A stretch of 13,725 bases of DNA from Actinomycetes bacterium (GCA_023437345.1 JAEZGC010000301.1:1-13725); one strand, 5' to 3'; shown: positions 1-7,081, counted from the first letter of the stretch. The notes: generated from the letters alone by a model not told the origin. Numbers and translations: made by a program.

Positions 1-260
1 GCCCGGTGCCGGACGCCACCACCTCCGACCCGGACGGCGCCCGCGGCGCGACGGTCGACGGAGTGCACGTGCACGGCGTCCGGCTGCGCGGGCTGGTCGC
101 CCACCAGGAGGTGCTGTTCGGAGCGGCGGGGGAGGCCCTGACGATCCGGCACGACTCGTTCGACAGGGTCTCCTTCATGCCGGGTGTGCTGGCAGCCGTC
201 CGCGCGGTCCGGGAGCGTCCCGGACTCACGGTTGGCATCGAGTCGCTGCTGGGGCTGTGA
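1..260 (+). CDS. dapB: 4-hydroxy-tetrahydrodipicolinate reductase, C-terminal part
   Basis: This is the last ~85 codons of DapB, which reduces hydroxy-tetrahydrodipicolinate with NAD(P)H in the diaminopimelate/lysine pathway that feeds peptidoglycan. The reading frame is open from the window edge, so the visible GTG near base 6 is not taken as the start; a whole protein would be about 245-270 residues. The visible part is the end of the substrate-binding domain. It carries the family tail VRLRGLVAHQEVLFG, then LTIRHDSFDR, SFMPGV and a closing GLTVGIESLLGL, all highly typical of actinobacterial DapB. The stop codon TGA at 258-260 overlaps the start of the following gene, which implies translational coupling. 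The N-terminal Rossmann nucleotide-binding domain lies outside the window and cannot be assessed. Confidence 0.93.
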   Translation, partial: PVPDATTSDPDGARGATVDGVHVHGVRLRGLVAHQEVLFGAAGEALTIRHDSFDRVSFMPGVLAAVRAVRERPGLTVGIESLLGL

Positions 261-955
261 TGGGGGTCGCGAAGCCGCTGGCGATCACCGTGACGCTGCT
301 CGCGCTGCTCGGCGTCGGCGGGGTGGTGGGCGACGGCCTGGCCCGCTCGGCCGCCCAGGACGAGGTGGCCCGCCAGCTCCAGTCCGAGCTGGGCCTGCCG
401 CAGCGGCCCGAGGTCGAGCTGGGCGGAGTCCCGTTCACCGCCGTCGTGGTGACCCGGCGGCTGCCCAGCGCCGCCGTGTCGGGAGTGGACGTCCCGCTGG
501 AAATCTCCGGCGCCGCGCTCAGCCTCGACCGGGTCGCCGTGCAGGCCACCGACCTCGTGCTGGGCAACGGCCAGGTGGTGGTGACGGAGGCGACCGGTGA
601 GGCAGTACTGGGGTACCCGGCGCTCACCACCCTGGTCGGCGTGCCGGTGGCCGACGCCGGCCAGCCCGGACGCCTCCAGGTCAGCTACACCGCAGAGCTG
701 TTCGGAGGTGAACGGGTGGCGGCAGTGACCGCGCGCCCCGTCCTGGTCGACGGCGCCATCGAGCTCACCGAGCCGCAGATCACCATCGTGGGAATCGAAC
801 TCGGCCAGGACGTGTCGCGCAGGATCATCGAACAACTGGTCAGCCCGATAGCCTTCGAGCTTCCCTACGGCGTGGTGGCGGACTCGATAGCCGTCGACGC
901 CGCCGGGCTGACCCTCGACCTGAGCGCCCGGGACCTGGTCGTGCCGCTGGGCTGA
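260..955 (+). CDS. DUF2993 (LmeA-like) envelope protein
   Basis: A 231-residue protein of the DUF2993 family. In mycobacteria the family includes LmeA, a periplasmic protein that binds phosphoinositides and affects lipomannan elongation. The first ~27 residues form a hydrophobic membrane anchor or signal (ITVTLLALLGVGGVVGDGLA). The rest alternates beta-strand-like segments with the family pattern of an N-terminal helix after the anchor (AAQDEVARQLQSELGL), a GVPFTAVVV segment and a closing DLSARDLVVPL. Its ATG at 260-262 overlaps the dapB stop by one base; a GTG at 257 is directly in front and also possible. The coupling with dapB places it near cell-wall precursor synthesis, but that is only context. 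The family call is firm. A lipomannan role here is not shown, because many actinobacteria carry several DUF2993 proteins of unknown job. Confidence 0.82.
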   Translation: MGVAKPLAITVTLLALLGVGGVVGDGLARSAAQDEVARQLQSELGLPQRPEVELGGVPFTAVVVTRRLPSAAVSGVDVPLEISGAALSLDRVAVQATDLVLGNGQVVVTEATGEAVLGYPALTTLVGVPVADAGQPGRLQVSYTAELFGGERVAAVTARPVLVDGAIELTEPQITIVGIELGQDVSRRIIEQLVSPIAFELPYGVVADSIAVDAAGLTLDLSARDLVVPLG

Positions 956-960
956 GGCAG

Positions 961-1515
961 CTAGCCCGAGATGTCGGTGTGCAGCCTGACGAACCTCACA
1001 CCTTCGGTGTCGTCATCCCCGCCGCGCTCGACGTGCGCGCCGTCCGGAGCCCAGCCGGCGCCGGTCAGGAACTCGCGCAGGGCGTCGTCGGTGCTGCGCA
1101 CCCACCAGGTCGCCCTGCTGAACCCGTCGGCACGCAGCGTGTCGACGCAGGCCTGCAGCAGCCGCGAGCCGTGCCCGAACCGCTGCGCCGGCGGGTCGAC
1201 GGCGAACTCGGCCACCGTGCCGTCGGCGTCGGGCGCGGCGTCGGGGTCATCGCTGGGGCCGACCGCGGCGAAGCCCACCACCCGGTGGCGGCCCTCGCTC
1301 GAGTCGACAGCAACCAGCACCCGCAGCGTCGCCAGCGGTGGCCGTCGGATCGCCGCCTCCCAGGCATCGGTCATGGCGGCCAGGTCGGTACCGCCGAGCA
1401 GTCGGGCCGCCACCGCCTGCGGATACGCCTGCGCCCACGCCCGGCGTTGCAGGGCTGCTATCGCCTCCGCCTCGGCGGGCAGCGCGAGGCGGACTGAGTG
1501 GGGTTGCGCGGTCAC
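961..1515 (-). CDS. GNAT-family N-acetyltransferase
   Basis: A 184-residue single-domain acetyltransferase that would transfer an acetyl group from acetyl-CoA to an unknown amine. The acetyl-CoA pyrophosphate-binding loop is visible as QRFGHG at residues 111-116, after the beta-4 strand VAEFAVDPP. The C-terminal part has the usual pattern of a DGFSRATWWV strand followed by an ALREFLTGAGW helix and turn. Residues 1-40 hold the typical AEAEAIAALQRRAW helix that starts many GNATs. The GTG start at 1513-1515 is supported by a TAGGCT -10 element six bases upstream, so the mRNA is probably leaderless. It converges on the DUF2993 gene with only five bases between the two stops, and is divergent from rnj. 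The substrate cannot be read from the sequence. Confidence 0.85.
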   Translation of the reverse strand: MTAQPHSVRLALPAEAEAIAALQRRAWAQAYPQAVAARLLGGTDLAAMTDAWEAAIRRPPLATLRVLVAVDSSEGRHRVVGFAAVGPSDDPDAAPDADGTVAEFAVDPPAQRFGHGSRLLQACVDTLRADGFSRATWWVRSTDDALREFLTGAGWAPDGAHVERGGDDDTEGVRFVRLHTDISG

Positions 1516-1521
1516 CCGGCC

Positions 1522-1527
1522 AGCCTA
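1522..1527 (-). promoter_or_regulatory. -10 element of the GNAT gene (leaderless)
   Basis: On the minus strand TAGGCT is followed by ggccgg and then the GTG start at 1515. It fits the actinobacterial TANNNT -10 consensus, and the six-base spacing would put the transcription start at or next to the start codon. No convincing -35 or Shine-Dalgarno is visible. Confidence 0.55.
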
Positions 1528-1547
1528 GCCGCGGGCAACGCCCGTCC

Positions 1548-1576
1548 GGCCGCCCCGGCCGCCCCGGGCGGGGCGG
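1548..1576. repeat. GC repeat and hairpin between divergent GNAT and rnj promoters
   Basis: The 9-mer GGCCGCCCC occurs twice in tandem (1548-1556 and 1557-1565). The second copy forms a perfect 7-bp inverted repeat, CCGCCCC (1559-1565) with GGGGCGG (1570-1576), around a GGGC loop. It lies between the two back-to-back -10 elements. It may be an operator or simply a GC-rich spacer; no T-run follows, so it does not look like a terminator. Confidence 0.4.
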
Positions 1577-1598
1577 GCTCCGCCGGCGCCGGTACCGA

Positions 1599-1604
1599 TA
1601 GGGT
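1599..1604 (+). promoter_or_regulatory. -10 element of rnj (leaderless)
   Basis: TAGGGT is followed by the six bases ggccgg and the GTG start at 1611. This is the same module, with the same spacer, as in front of the divergent GNAT gene. It predicts a leaderless rnj transcript. No clear -35 is visible in the GC-rich sequence upstream. Confidence 0.6.
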
Positions 1605-1610
1605 GGCCGG

Positions 1611-3293
1611 GTGCGAGAGATGCTGAAGACGCCCCCCGATCTGCGCCCCGACACCCTTCGGATCGTCCCGCTCGGCGGGTTGGGCGACGTCGGCCGGAAC
1701 ATGGCCTCCTTCGAGCTCAACGGCGAACTGCTACTTGTCGACTGCGGCGTGCTGTTCCCCAGCGAGGAGCACCCGGGCGTCGACCTGATCCTGCCCGGGC
1801 TGCACCTGGTCGCCGAACGGCTGGCCGACGTCCGCGCCCTGGTGCTCACCCACGGCCACGAGGACCACATCGGCGCGGTGCCGTACCTGCTGCGCCGCCG
1901 GCCCGATATCCCGATCTATGGCTCCCGGCTGACCCTCGCGCTGGTGCGGGAGAAGCTGAGGGAGCACCGGCTGCGCGATGTCGACCTGCGGGTGGTGTCC
2001 GAGGGCGAGCGCGTCACGGTCGGCGGGTTCGACCTCGAGTTCCTGGCCGTCAACCACTCGATCCCTGACGCGCTGGCCGTCGTGATCCGCAGCGTGGCGG
2101 GCACCGTCCTGCACACCGGCGACTTCAAGATGGACCAGCTGCCGCTGGACGGCCGGCTGACCGACCTGCGCGGTTTCGCGCGGATCGGGGAGGAGGGCCT
2201 TGACCTGTTCATGCCCGACTCCACCAACGCCGAGACGCCCGGGTTCACCCCCCACGAGATCGACATCGAGCCTGCCATGGAGCGGGTCTTCTCCAGCGCG
2301 CGGCAGAAGCTGATCGTCGCCTGCTTCGCCTCCCACGTCCACCGCGTGCAGCAGGTGATGGACGCCGCGGTCCGGCACAACCGCAAGGTGGTCTACGTCG
2401 GACGCTCGATGGTCCGCAACATGACCGTCGCCCGCGAGCTGGGGTACCTGCGGGTGCCGGAGAACACGCTTGTCGACCTCAAGCAGATCGATGACTACCG
2501 CGACGACGAGGTGGTGATCATCTCCACCGGCTCGCAGGGCGAGCCGCTCAGCGCGCTGTCGCGGATCTCCAACCACGAGCACCCGATAGTGACCGCCGGA
2601 CCGGGCGACGTGGTGCTACTGGCCAGCTCGCTGATCCCGGGCAACGAGAACTCGGTGTACCGGGTGATCAACGGCCTGTCCCGCAACGGCGTCACTGTGG
2701 TGCACAAGGGCAATGCGATGGTGCACGTCTCGGGTCACGCCAGCGCCGGCGAGTTGCTGTACTGCTACAACCTGCTCAGGCCGCGCAACGTCCTGCCGGT
2801 CCACGGCGAGATCCGGCACCTGATCGCGAACGCGGCCCTGGCCCGCCAGACCGGGGTGCCTGCCGGGCGCACCCTCGTCGTCGAGGACGGCGCCGTGGTC
2901 GACCTGGCCCGCGGCCGGGCCCGGGTGGTCGGGCAGCTCGAATGCGGCTACATCTTCGTGGACGGGTCCACGGTGGGCGACATCGGCGACTCCGAGCTGA
3001 CCGACCGGCGGATCCTCGGCGAGGAGGGCTTCATCTCGATAGTGGTCGTGGTCAACTTCCACGACAACACGATCGTCAGCGGGCCGGACATCCATGCCCG
3101 CGGCTTTGCCGAGGACGACTCGGTGTTCGACGGGATCCGCACCGACCTGACGCAGGTGCTGCTGCAGGCGCTCGCTGACGGGGTCGAGGACACCTACCAG
3201 CTCCAGCAGGTGGTGCGGCGCACCATCGGACGTTGGGTGAACAACAACTACCGTCGCCGGCCGATGATCGTGCCGATCGTGGTGGCGACCTGA
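1611..3293 (+). CDS. rnj: Ribonuclease J
   Basis: A 560-residue metallo-beta-lactamase/beta-CASP ribonuclease with 5'-to-3' exonuclease and endonuclease activity in mRNA turnover and rRNA maturation. The zinc ligands are visible: HGHEDH at residues 81-86, the aspartate of TGDFKMD at residue 171, and the beta-CASP motif HVSGHAS at 372-378, followed by HGE at 398-400. The opening PLGGLGDVGRNM and the closing RRPMIVPIVV, part of the C-terminal RNase J domain, are family hallmarks, and the length matches actinobacterial RNase J. The GTG at 1611 is preferred over the ATG at 1620 because of the TAGGGT -10 six bases upstream. In many relatives dapA sits directly before rnj; here that place is taken by the DUF2993 and GNAT genes. 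The next gene, rpmB, has its own promoter. Confidence 0.97.
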   Translation: MREMLKTPPDLRPDTLRIVPLGGLGDVGRNMASFELNGELLLVDCGVLFPSEEHPGVDLILPGLHLVAERLADVRALVLTHGHEDHIGAVPYLLRRRPDIPIYGSRLTLALVREKLREHRLRDVDLRVVSEGERVTVGGFDLEFLAVNHSIPDALAVVIRSVAGTVLHTGDFKMDQLPLDGRLTDLRGFARIGEEGLDLFMPDSTNAETPGFTPHEIDIEPAMERVFSSARQKLIVACFASHVHRVQQVMDAAVRHNRKVVYVGRSMVRNMTVARELGYLRVPENTLVDLKQIDDYRDDEVVIISTGSQGEPLSALSRISNHEHPIVTAGPGDVVLLASSLIPGNENSVYRVINGLSRNGVTVVHKGNAMVHVSGHASAGELLYCYNLLRPRNVLPVHGEIRHLIANAALARQTGVPAGRTLVVEDGAVVDLARGRARVVGQLECGYIFVDGSTVGDIGDSELTDRRILGEEGFISIVVVVNFHDNTIVSGPDIHARGFAEDDSVFDGIRTDLTQVLLQALADGVEDTYQLQQVVRRTIGRWVNNNYRRRPMIVPIVVAT

Positions 3294-3303
3294 ACGATTA
3301 GGC

Positions 3304-3322
3304 CCCGACGGCCGGTGTCGGG
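3304..3322 (+). other. Small hairpin after rnj, adjoining the rpmB -10
   Basis: CCCGAC (3304-3309) pairs with GTCGGG (3317-3322) around a seven-base loop, ten bases after the rnj stop. There is no T-run, and it ends exactly where the rpmB -10 element begins. It could be a weak U-less terminator for rnj, or an operator covering the rpmB -35 region. Chance pairing in GC-rich DNA is possible. Confidence 0.3.
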
Positions 3323-3328
3323 TATCGT
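3323..3328 (+). promoter_or_regulatory. -10 element of rpmB
   Basis: TATCGT in the context GGGTATCGTAGG fits the TANNNT consensus. It would start transcription near 3335, giving rpmB a leader of about 75 bases. No TTGAC-like -35 is found at the right distance, as is common for actinobacterial promoters. Confidence 0.45.
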
Positions 3329-3411
3329 AGGCAGGTCCCCAAGCTTTGACTTACCTGTTGCGGGCGCGCGGATCGCGTGAACCAACGAGATCGAGAACGA
3401 GGAGTACTCCA

Positions 3412-3597
3412 GTGGCTGCCGTGTGTGACGTCTGCGCCAAGGGCCCGGGCTTCGGCCACAACGTGCCCTGGTCGAAGAAGAAGACCAACCGTCGCTGGAA
3501 CCCGAACATCCAGCGGGTGCGCGCTCTCGTCGACGGCACCCCGAAGCGACTCAACGTGTGCACGTCCTGCCTGAAGGCCGGCCGGGTCACCCGCTGA
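3412..3597 (+). CDS. rpmB: 50S ribosomal protein L28
   Basis: A 61-residue L28 protein of the large ribosomal subunit. It begins AAVCDVCAKGPGFG, has the rRNA-binding core RRWNPNIQRVRALV, and ends NVCTSCLKAGRVTR. Four cysteines (C5, C8, C50, C53) form two CxxC pairs, so this is the zinc-binding (C+) version. The GTG start at 3412 has a strong Shine-Dalgarno, GAGGAG at 3399-3404, seven bases upstream. That rules out the longer in-frame start near 3346. It is transcribed alone, between its own promoter at 3323 and the terminator at 3615-3638. Many actinobacteria carry an additional cysteine-free L28 under zinc control elsewhere; that gene is not in this window. Confidence 0.97.
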   Translation: MAAVCDVCAKGPGFGHNVPWSKKKTNRRWNPNIQRVRALVDGTPKRLNVCTSCLKAGRVTR

Positions 3598-3614
3598 CCC
3601 GGTAGACCGGAACA

Positions 3615-3638
3615 GACCCGCCCGAGGGCGGGTCTTTT
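3615..3638 (+). terminator. Intrinsic terminator of rpmB
   Basis: GACCCGCC and GGCGGGTC form a strong 8-bp stem around a four-base loop, followed by TTTT at 3635-3638. It begins 18 bases after the rpmB stop and is the only classical stem-plus-T-run terminator I see in the window. It also lies just beyond the 3' end of the opposing DUF2804 gene, but the T-run favours the plus direction. Confidence 0.85.
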
Positions 3639-3657
3639 CGCGTTCCGGGGCGGCGGC

Positions 3658-4674
3658 TCACCAGCGCTGGTGGACCTCCTCGGCCCAGCCGAACACGCCG
3701 TCGAAGGCGACAACGTCACCGCCGGGCAGGCTGACCCGTCCCGACCAGTCCCCGAAGCACTGGTGGGTGCGGGACGAGACCAGCTTGAGGTCGGTGGCCG
3801 ACACCTTGTCGTACTCGGGGCGGAAGGTGAGGTCGACGCCGGCGCCGTGCACCCGCCACGGTGCGAGCCAGTTGGCGGGGTCGTACTCCCACTGGAGCTC
3901 CTGGCTGATCTTGTGCAGCCTGCCGTCGACCAGGAGCGAGTTCTCCACCGACCCCGTGCCGTCGGTCCACCCGCCGCCGACCTGCACCCCGATCACCAGT
4001 CCGCCACTGCTGCCGGAGCCGGCACCCCAGTTCCACCGCACCCGGTAGGGCCACCGCCCCCGGCCGTGGTCGAGGGTCGCCCAGGACCGACCCTCGGGCA
4101 GGTCGTGCCGGACCCCGTCCAGCCACAAGGTGCCGGTGGCGGGCCGGGCGACGTCCTTGACCGTGTACTGGAACAGCCGACCCGTCCAGGGCACCACCAC
4201 GCCAAGGCACTCGTGGCCGGGTGGGCGGTGTGCCACCACGTCGAGCCGGACGCGGTCGCCCTCGGCCCGGATCCGGGTGCCGCCGGGCACCTCGGTGAGG
4301 TCCACGCTCAGGCTCTTCGCAGTCAGGCGCGCCGGGCCCTGCCCCAGGGTGCCGGGCAGGTCGACGCCCGCCGCCAGCGGCGTGATCACCTCCTGGCCGA
4401 CCTCGGTGGCGTTGCCGCGGTCGAGCAGCCACAGGCTGTTCACCCCGGCGTAGCCGATGTCGGACACCACCACCGCCGCGACATGGGTCGGGGTGGTCAC
4501 GGCCCAGTACTCCCACCGCTTGTTGCGACCCCAGCCCACCCGGCCGCGTCCGATGCCGTCGGTGGTGATCAGGGGGGTGCGGGTGAACCCGACGGCGTCG
4601 GGGTTGAGCCGTCCGTCGGGCAGGGTGAGCGAGACCGGCGCGGTGAGCTCCCGCTCGGGCAGGGCAGCATGCAT
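3658..4674 (-). CDS. DUF2804 family protein
   Basis: A 338-residue protein of the DUF2804 family, whose biochemical function is not established. There is no signal peptide or membrane segment. Conserved-looking aromatic and charged clusters typical of the family are DHGRGRWPY at residues 202-210, WNWG at 214-217, ENSLL near 244-248 and HQCFGDWSG at 304-312. The protein is tryptophan-rich and probably a beta-sandwich fold, as expected for relatives of carotenoid/lipocalin-like hydratase families, but this is inference. The ATG at 4672-4674 is preceded by a TAGGCT -10 element at seven bases, so the mRNA is probably leaderless. It is convergent with rpmB and divergent from recG. In many actinobacteria a DAK2/FakA-like gene sits between rpmB and recG, so this is a local replacement. 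The family call is good; the role is unknown. Confidence 0.8.
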   Translation of the reverse strand: MHAALPERELTAPVSLTLPDGRLNPDAVGFTRTPLITTDGIGRGRVGWGRNKRWEYWAVTTPTHVAAVVVSDIGYAGVNSLWLLDRGNATEVGQEVITPLAAGVDLPGTLGQGPARLTAKSLSVDLTEVPGGTRIRAEGDRVRLDVVAHRPPGHECLGVVVPWTGRLFQYTVKDVARPATGTLWLDGVRHDLPEGRSWATLDHGRGRWPYRVRWNWGAGSGSSGGLVIGVQVGGGWTDGTGSVENSLLVDGRLHKISQELQWEYDPANWLAPWRVHGAGVDLTFRPEYDKVSATDLKLVSSRTHQCFGDWSGRVSLPGGDVVAFDGVFGWAEEVHQRW

Positions 4675-4681
4675 GGCCGCG

Positions 4682-4687
4682 AGCCTA
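4682..4687 (-). promoter_or_regulatory. -10 element of the DUF2804 gene (leaderless)
   Basis: On the minus strand TAGGCT is followed by seven bases (cgcggcc) and the ATG at 4674. The hexamer is identical to those of the GNAT and recG genes. The spacing predicts a leaderless transcript. No -35 or Shine-Dalgarno is apparent. Confidence 0.55.
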
Positions 4688-4745
4688 GCCAGCCGTCGGG
4701 CTGCCGGTTGACTGGACGGGTCCCGCCGTGGACGGCAGCAACTGT

Positions 4746-4804
4746 CCGGTCAGGCGCGGGAACCGGGGGAGTGCGCAGGTCGGGCAGGTCGCGGCCGGGA
4801 ACCG
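4746..4804. repeat. Direct repeats upstream of recG
   Basis: In the 158-base divergent region, CGGGAACCG occurs twice on the same strand (4757-4765 and 4796-4804). Between these copies GCAGGTCG occurs twice with a nine-base period (4775-4782 and 4784-4791). CCGGTCAGG at 4746-4754 also occurs before the DUF177 gene. They lie 15-70 bases upstream of the recG -10 and could be regulator sites. No known operator such as a LexA box is recognisable. The rest of 4675-4832 shows nothing further beyond the two -10 elements. Confidence 0.35.
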
Positions 4805-4818
4805 TGGGTGCAACGGCC

Positions 4819-4824
4819 TAGGCT
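4819..4824 (+). promoter_or_regulatory. -10 element of recG
   Basis: TAGGCT is followed by eight bases and the GTG at 4833. The hexamer matches the other -10 elements here. The spacing implies a leaderless or nearly leaderless transcript and argues against the longer in-frame start at 4728, which would lie upstream of the promoter. Confidence 0.55.
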
Positions 4825-4832
4825 GGACGACC

Positions 4833-7049
4833 GTGGACCTCGAACTCAGCGGCTGGCGCACAGCGATGGCGGCCGCGCTCCACGCCCCGCTGGCGGGGGT
4901 GGTGGGTGCCAAGACCGCCAAGGAGTTCACCGCGCTGCGGATCCACACCGTCGGCGACCTGCTGCGGCACATCCCGCGCCGCTACCTCAGCGGTACCGAG
5001 CTCACCGACCTGGCCAGCCTGACCGAGGGCGAGCACGTCGCGGTGATCGCGAGGGTCGCGGCGGTGAACCGGGTGGAGGGCAGCGAGCCCAGGTCGGGCG
5101 GCCGGCCGCGTCCGGGCCGGCTGGAGGTCATCGTCACCGACGGCCAGGGCAGGCTCACCCTCACCTTCTTCGGACGCAACCAGTTGTTGCGCTGGTGGGA
5201 GCAGCAGCTGTCCAGGGGGGTGGCCGGGCTGTTCGTCGGCAAGGTGGGCAGCTTCCGCAACCAGCTGCAGCTGACCCATCCCGAGTTCGTCATGCTGGAC
5301 GCCGCCGGGCGGATCGTCGGCACGTCCGAGGAGAAGGCCAGGATGGCAACCCTCGCCCAGTCGGGGCTCGTCGGGATGTACCCCGCGACGTCGAAGCTGC
5401 CGACCTGGACCGTCGCCGAGTGCGCCCGGCTCGCGCTGGCGACCCTGCCGGCTGACGAGGACCCGTGGCCTGGCTGGCTGCGGGAATCGGCCGGCGTGAT
5501 CGGGCTCACCGACGCCTTCGCCGCCGTCCACCAGCCTGACGACCTCGCCCACGCCGAGCGGGGCGCCGAACGGCTGCGGTTCGACGAGGCGCTGGCGACC
5601 CAGCTGACCATGGCCTACCGGCGCAGCGACGCTGCCGCCCATTCCGCCGTGCCGCGGGTGCGCAGCGCCGCGGGCCTCCTCGACGCCTTCGACGCCCGGC
5701 TGCCGTTCCAGCTCACCGCCGGGCAGGTGGCGGTCAGCGAGGCAGTCTTCGACGACCTGGGCCGCACCCGGCCGATGCAGCGGCTGCTGCAGGGCGAGGT
5801 CGGCTCCGGCAAGACTGTGGTGGCGCTGCGGGCGATGCTGGCGGTGGTGGACGCCGGGGGGCAGGCCGCGCTGCTGGCGCCCACCGAGGTGCTCGCAGCC
5901 CAGCACCACCAGACGATCCGCCGCCTGCTCGGCGACCTCGGCGGTGGCAGGATGCTCGGCGCTCCCGACGTCGCCACCGACGTGGTCCTGCTGACCGGCT
6001 CCCAGTCGGCCGCCGCGCGTCGTGAGGCCTTGCTGCGGGCGGCCAGCGGGGACGCCGGGATCGTGATCGGCACCCACGCGCTGCTCGCCGACCGGGTCCA
6101 GTTCGCCGACCTCGGCCTGGTCGTGATCGACGAGCAGCACAGGTTCGGTGTCGAGCAGCGCGCCGCGCTGAGCGACAAGGCGGCTGCCCGGCCGCACGTC
6201 CTGGTGCTCACCGCCACGCCGATCCCGCGCTCGGTGGCGATGACGATCTTCGGCGACCTCGACGTGTCGACACTCGCCGAGATCCCGGCCGGCCGGCAGC
6301 CGGTGGGCACCGTGGTGGTGGATGCTGCGCTGCGCCCGGCCTGGGTCGAGCGGGCCTGGCAACGGGTGGTCGAAGAGGTGGCACAGGGCCGTCAGGTGTT
6401 CGTGGTGTGCCCACGGATCGGGGGACAGGGCGGCCCGGAGGCAGGGCTGGGGGTGGTCGAGCTCGCCGCGCAGCTCAGCGCGGGGCCTCTGGCCGATCTG
6501 CGGGTCGGCGTGCTGCACGGCCAGCTCCCCGGCGACACGAAGGACTCAGTGATGGGCGCCTTCGCCGCCGGTGAACTCGACGTGCTGGTGGCCACCACCG
6601 TCATCGAGGTCGGGGTGGACGTGCCGAACGCCACGATGATGGTGGTCTGGGACGCCGACCGGTTCGGCATCTCCCAGCTGCACCAGCTCCGTGGCCGGAT
6701 CGGCCGGGGCAGCCACCCCGGGGTGTGCCTGCTGATCACCCGGGCGGCACCCGGCGAGCCGGCCAGGGTCCGGCTGGACGCCGTGGCGGCCACCACCGAC
6801 GGCTTCGAACTGGCAGAGCTCGACCTCGAGCAGCGCCGGGAGGGCGACGTACTCGGCGCCAGCCAGTCCGGCAGCCGGTCCAGCCTTCGCCTGCTGCGGG
6901 TGCTCGAACACGCCGACCTGATAGCGCGGGCGCGCGACCTTGCCGAGGAGTGCGTCAGGCGCGACCCGGAGTGCAGCACCCCCGGTTTCGCCGACGCGGT
7001 CCGGCAGACCGGCCTGCTCGGCGAGGGCGACTGGCTGGAGCGCAGTTAG
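4833..7049 (+). CDS. recG: ATP-dependent DNA helicase RecG
   Basis: A 738-residue superfamily-2 helicase that remodels stalled replication forks and branched recombination intermediates. An OB-fold wedge domain spans about residues 65-150 (VAVIARVAAVN, then LTLTFFGRNQLLRWW). Walker A is GEVGSGKT at 321-328. Walker B is DEQH at 433-436, the RecG form of the DExH box. Motif III is TATPIPR at 460-466. TTVIEVGVDVPNA lies at 588-600 and motif VI is QLHQLRGRIGRG at 615-626. The EQRREGDVLGASQSG stretch near the C-terminus corresponds to the translocation (TRG) region. The GTG at 4833 gives the usual actinobacterial length and follows a -10 element; an in-frame GTG at 4728 adds 35 unlikely residues. 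rsmD follows with its own promoter in the 32-base gap. Confidence 0.97.
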   Translation: MDLELSGWRTAMAAALHAPLAGVVGAKTAKEFTALRIHTVGDLLRHIPRRYLSGTELTDLASLTEGEHVAVIARVAAVNRVEGSEPRSGGRPRPGRLEVIVTDGQGRLTLTFFGRNQLLRWWEQQLSRGVAGLFVGKVGSFRNQLQLTHPEFVMLDAAGRIVGTSEEKARMATLAQSGLVGMYPATSKLPTWTVAECARLALATLPADEDPWPGWLRESAGVIGLTDAFAAVHQPDDLAHAERGAERLRFDEALATQLTMAYRRSDAAAHSAVPRVRSAAGLLDAFDARLPFQLTAGQVAVSEAVFDDLGRTRPMQRLLQGEVGSGKTVVALRAMLAVVDAGGQAALLAPTEVLAAQHHQTIRRLLGDLGGGRMLGAPDVATDVVLLTGSQSAAARREALLRAASGDAGIVIGTHALLADRVQFADLGLVVIDEQHRFGVEQRAALSDKAAARPHVLVLTATPIPRSVAMTIFGDLDVSTLAEIPAGRQPVGTVVVDAALRPAWVERAWQRVVEEVAQGRQVFVVCPRIGGQGGPEAGLGVVELAAQLSAGPLADLRVGVLHGQLPGDTKDSVMGAFAAGELDVLVATTVIEVGVDVPNATMMVVWDADRFGISQLHQLRGRIGRGSHPGVCLLITRAAPGEPARVRLDAVAATTDGFELAELDLEQRREGDVLGASQSGSRSSLRLLRVLEHADLIARARDLAEECVRRDPECSTPGFADAVRQTGLLGEGDWLERS

Positions 7050-7068
7050 GCGCGATTCGGGTTTCGCC

Positions 7069-7074
7069 TAGCCT
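7069..7074 (+). promoter_or_regulatory. -10 element of rsmD (leaderless)
   Basis: TAGCCT lies in the gap after the recG stop (TAG at 7047-7049), seven bases before the ATG at 7082. It predicts a leaderless rsmD-coaD-sepIVA transcript in addition to any read-through from recG. Confidence 0.5.
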
Positions 7075-7081
7075 TGGGTGC

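Noticed and set aside
971..1528. Plus-strand open frames of 172-185 codons across 971-1528.
   Set aside because: The minus-strand frame carries a clear GNAT acetyl-CoA-binding motif; the plus-strand products do not resemble proteins.
3346..3351. TTGACT upstream of rpmB as a -35 box.
   Set aside because: No TANNNT hexamer lies 16-19 bases downstream; TATCGT at 3323 is the better -10.
4708..4713. TTGACT in the DUF2804-recG gap as a -35 box.
   Set aside because: No -10-like hexamer follows at a usable distance, and the recG -10 is more than 100 bases away.
3670..4821. A 383-codon open frame on the plus strand opposite the DUF2804 gene.
   Set aside because: The minus-strand product has conserved DUF2804 motifs and a promoter at its start; the plus-strand product is compositionally biased without a recognisable domain.
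4728..4832. Longer N-terminus for RecG from the GTG at 4728.
   Set aside because: It would begin upstream of the TAGGCT -10 element, and the extra 35 residues do not resemble RecG.
4818..6518. A 566-codon open frame on the minus strand opposite recG.
   Set aside because: It lies wholly across recG, whose helicase motifs are intact, and its product is a proline/histidine/glutamine-rich low-complexity string typical of antisense frames in GC-rich DNA.
6725..7081. Longer N-terminus for RsmD reaching into recG.
   Set aside because: The added residues are arginine/proline-rich out-of-frame recG translation, and the conserved MSRIIAG start at 7082 follows a -10 element.
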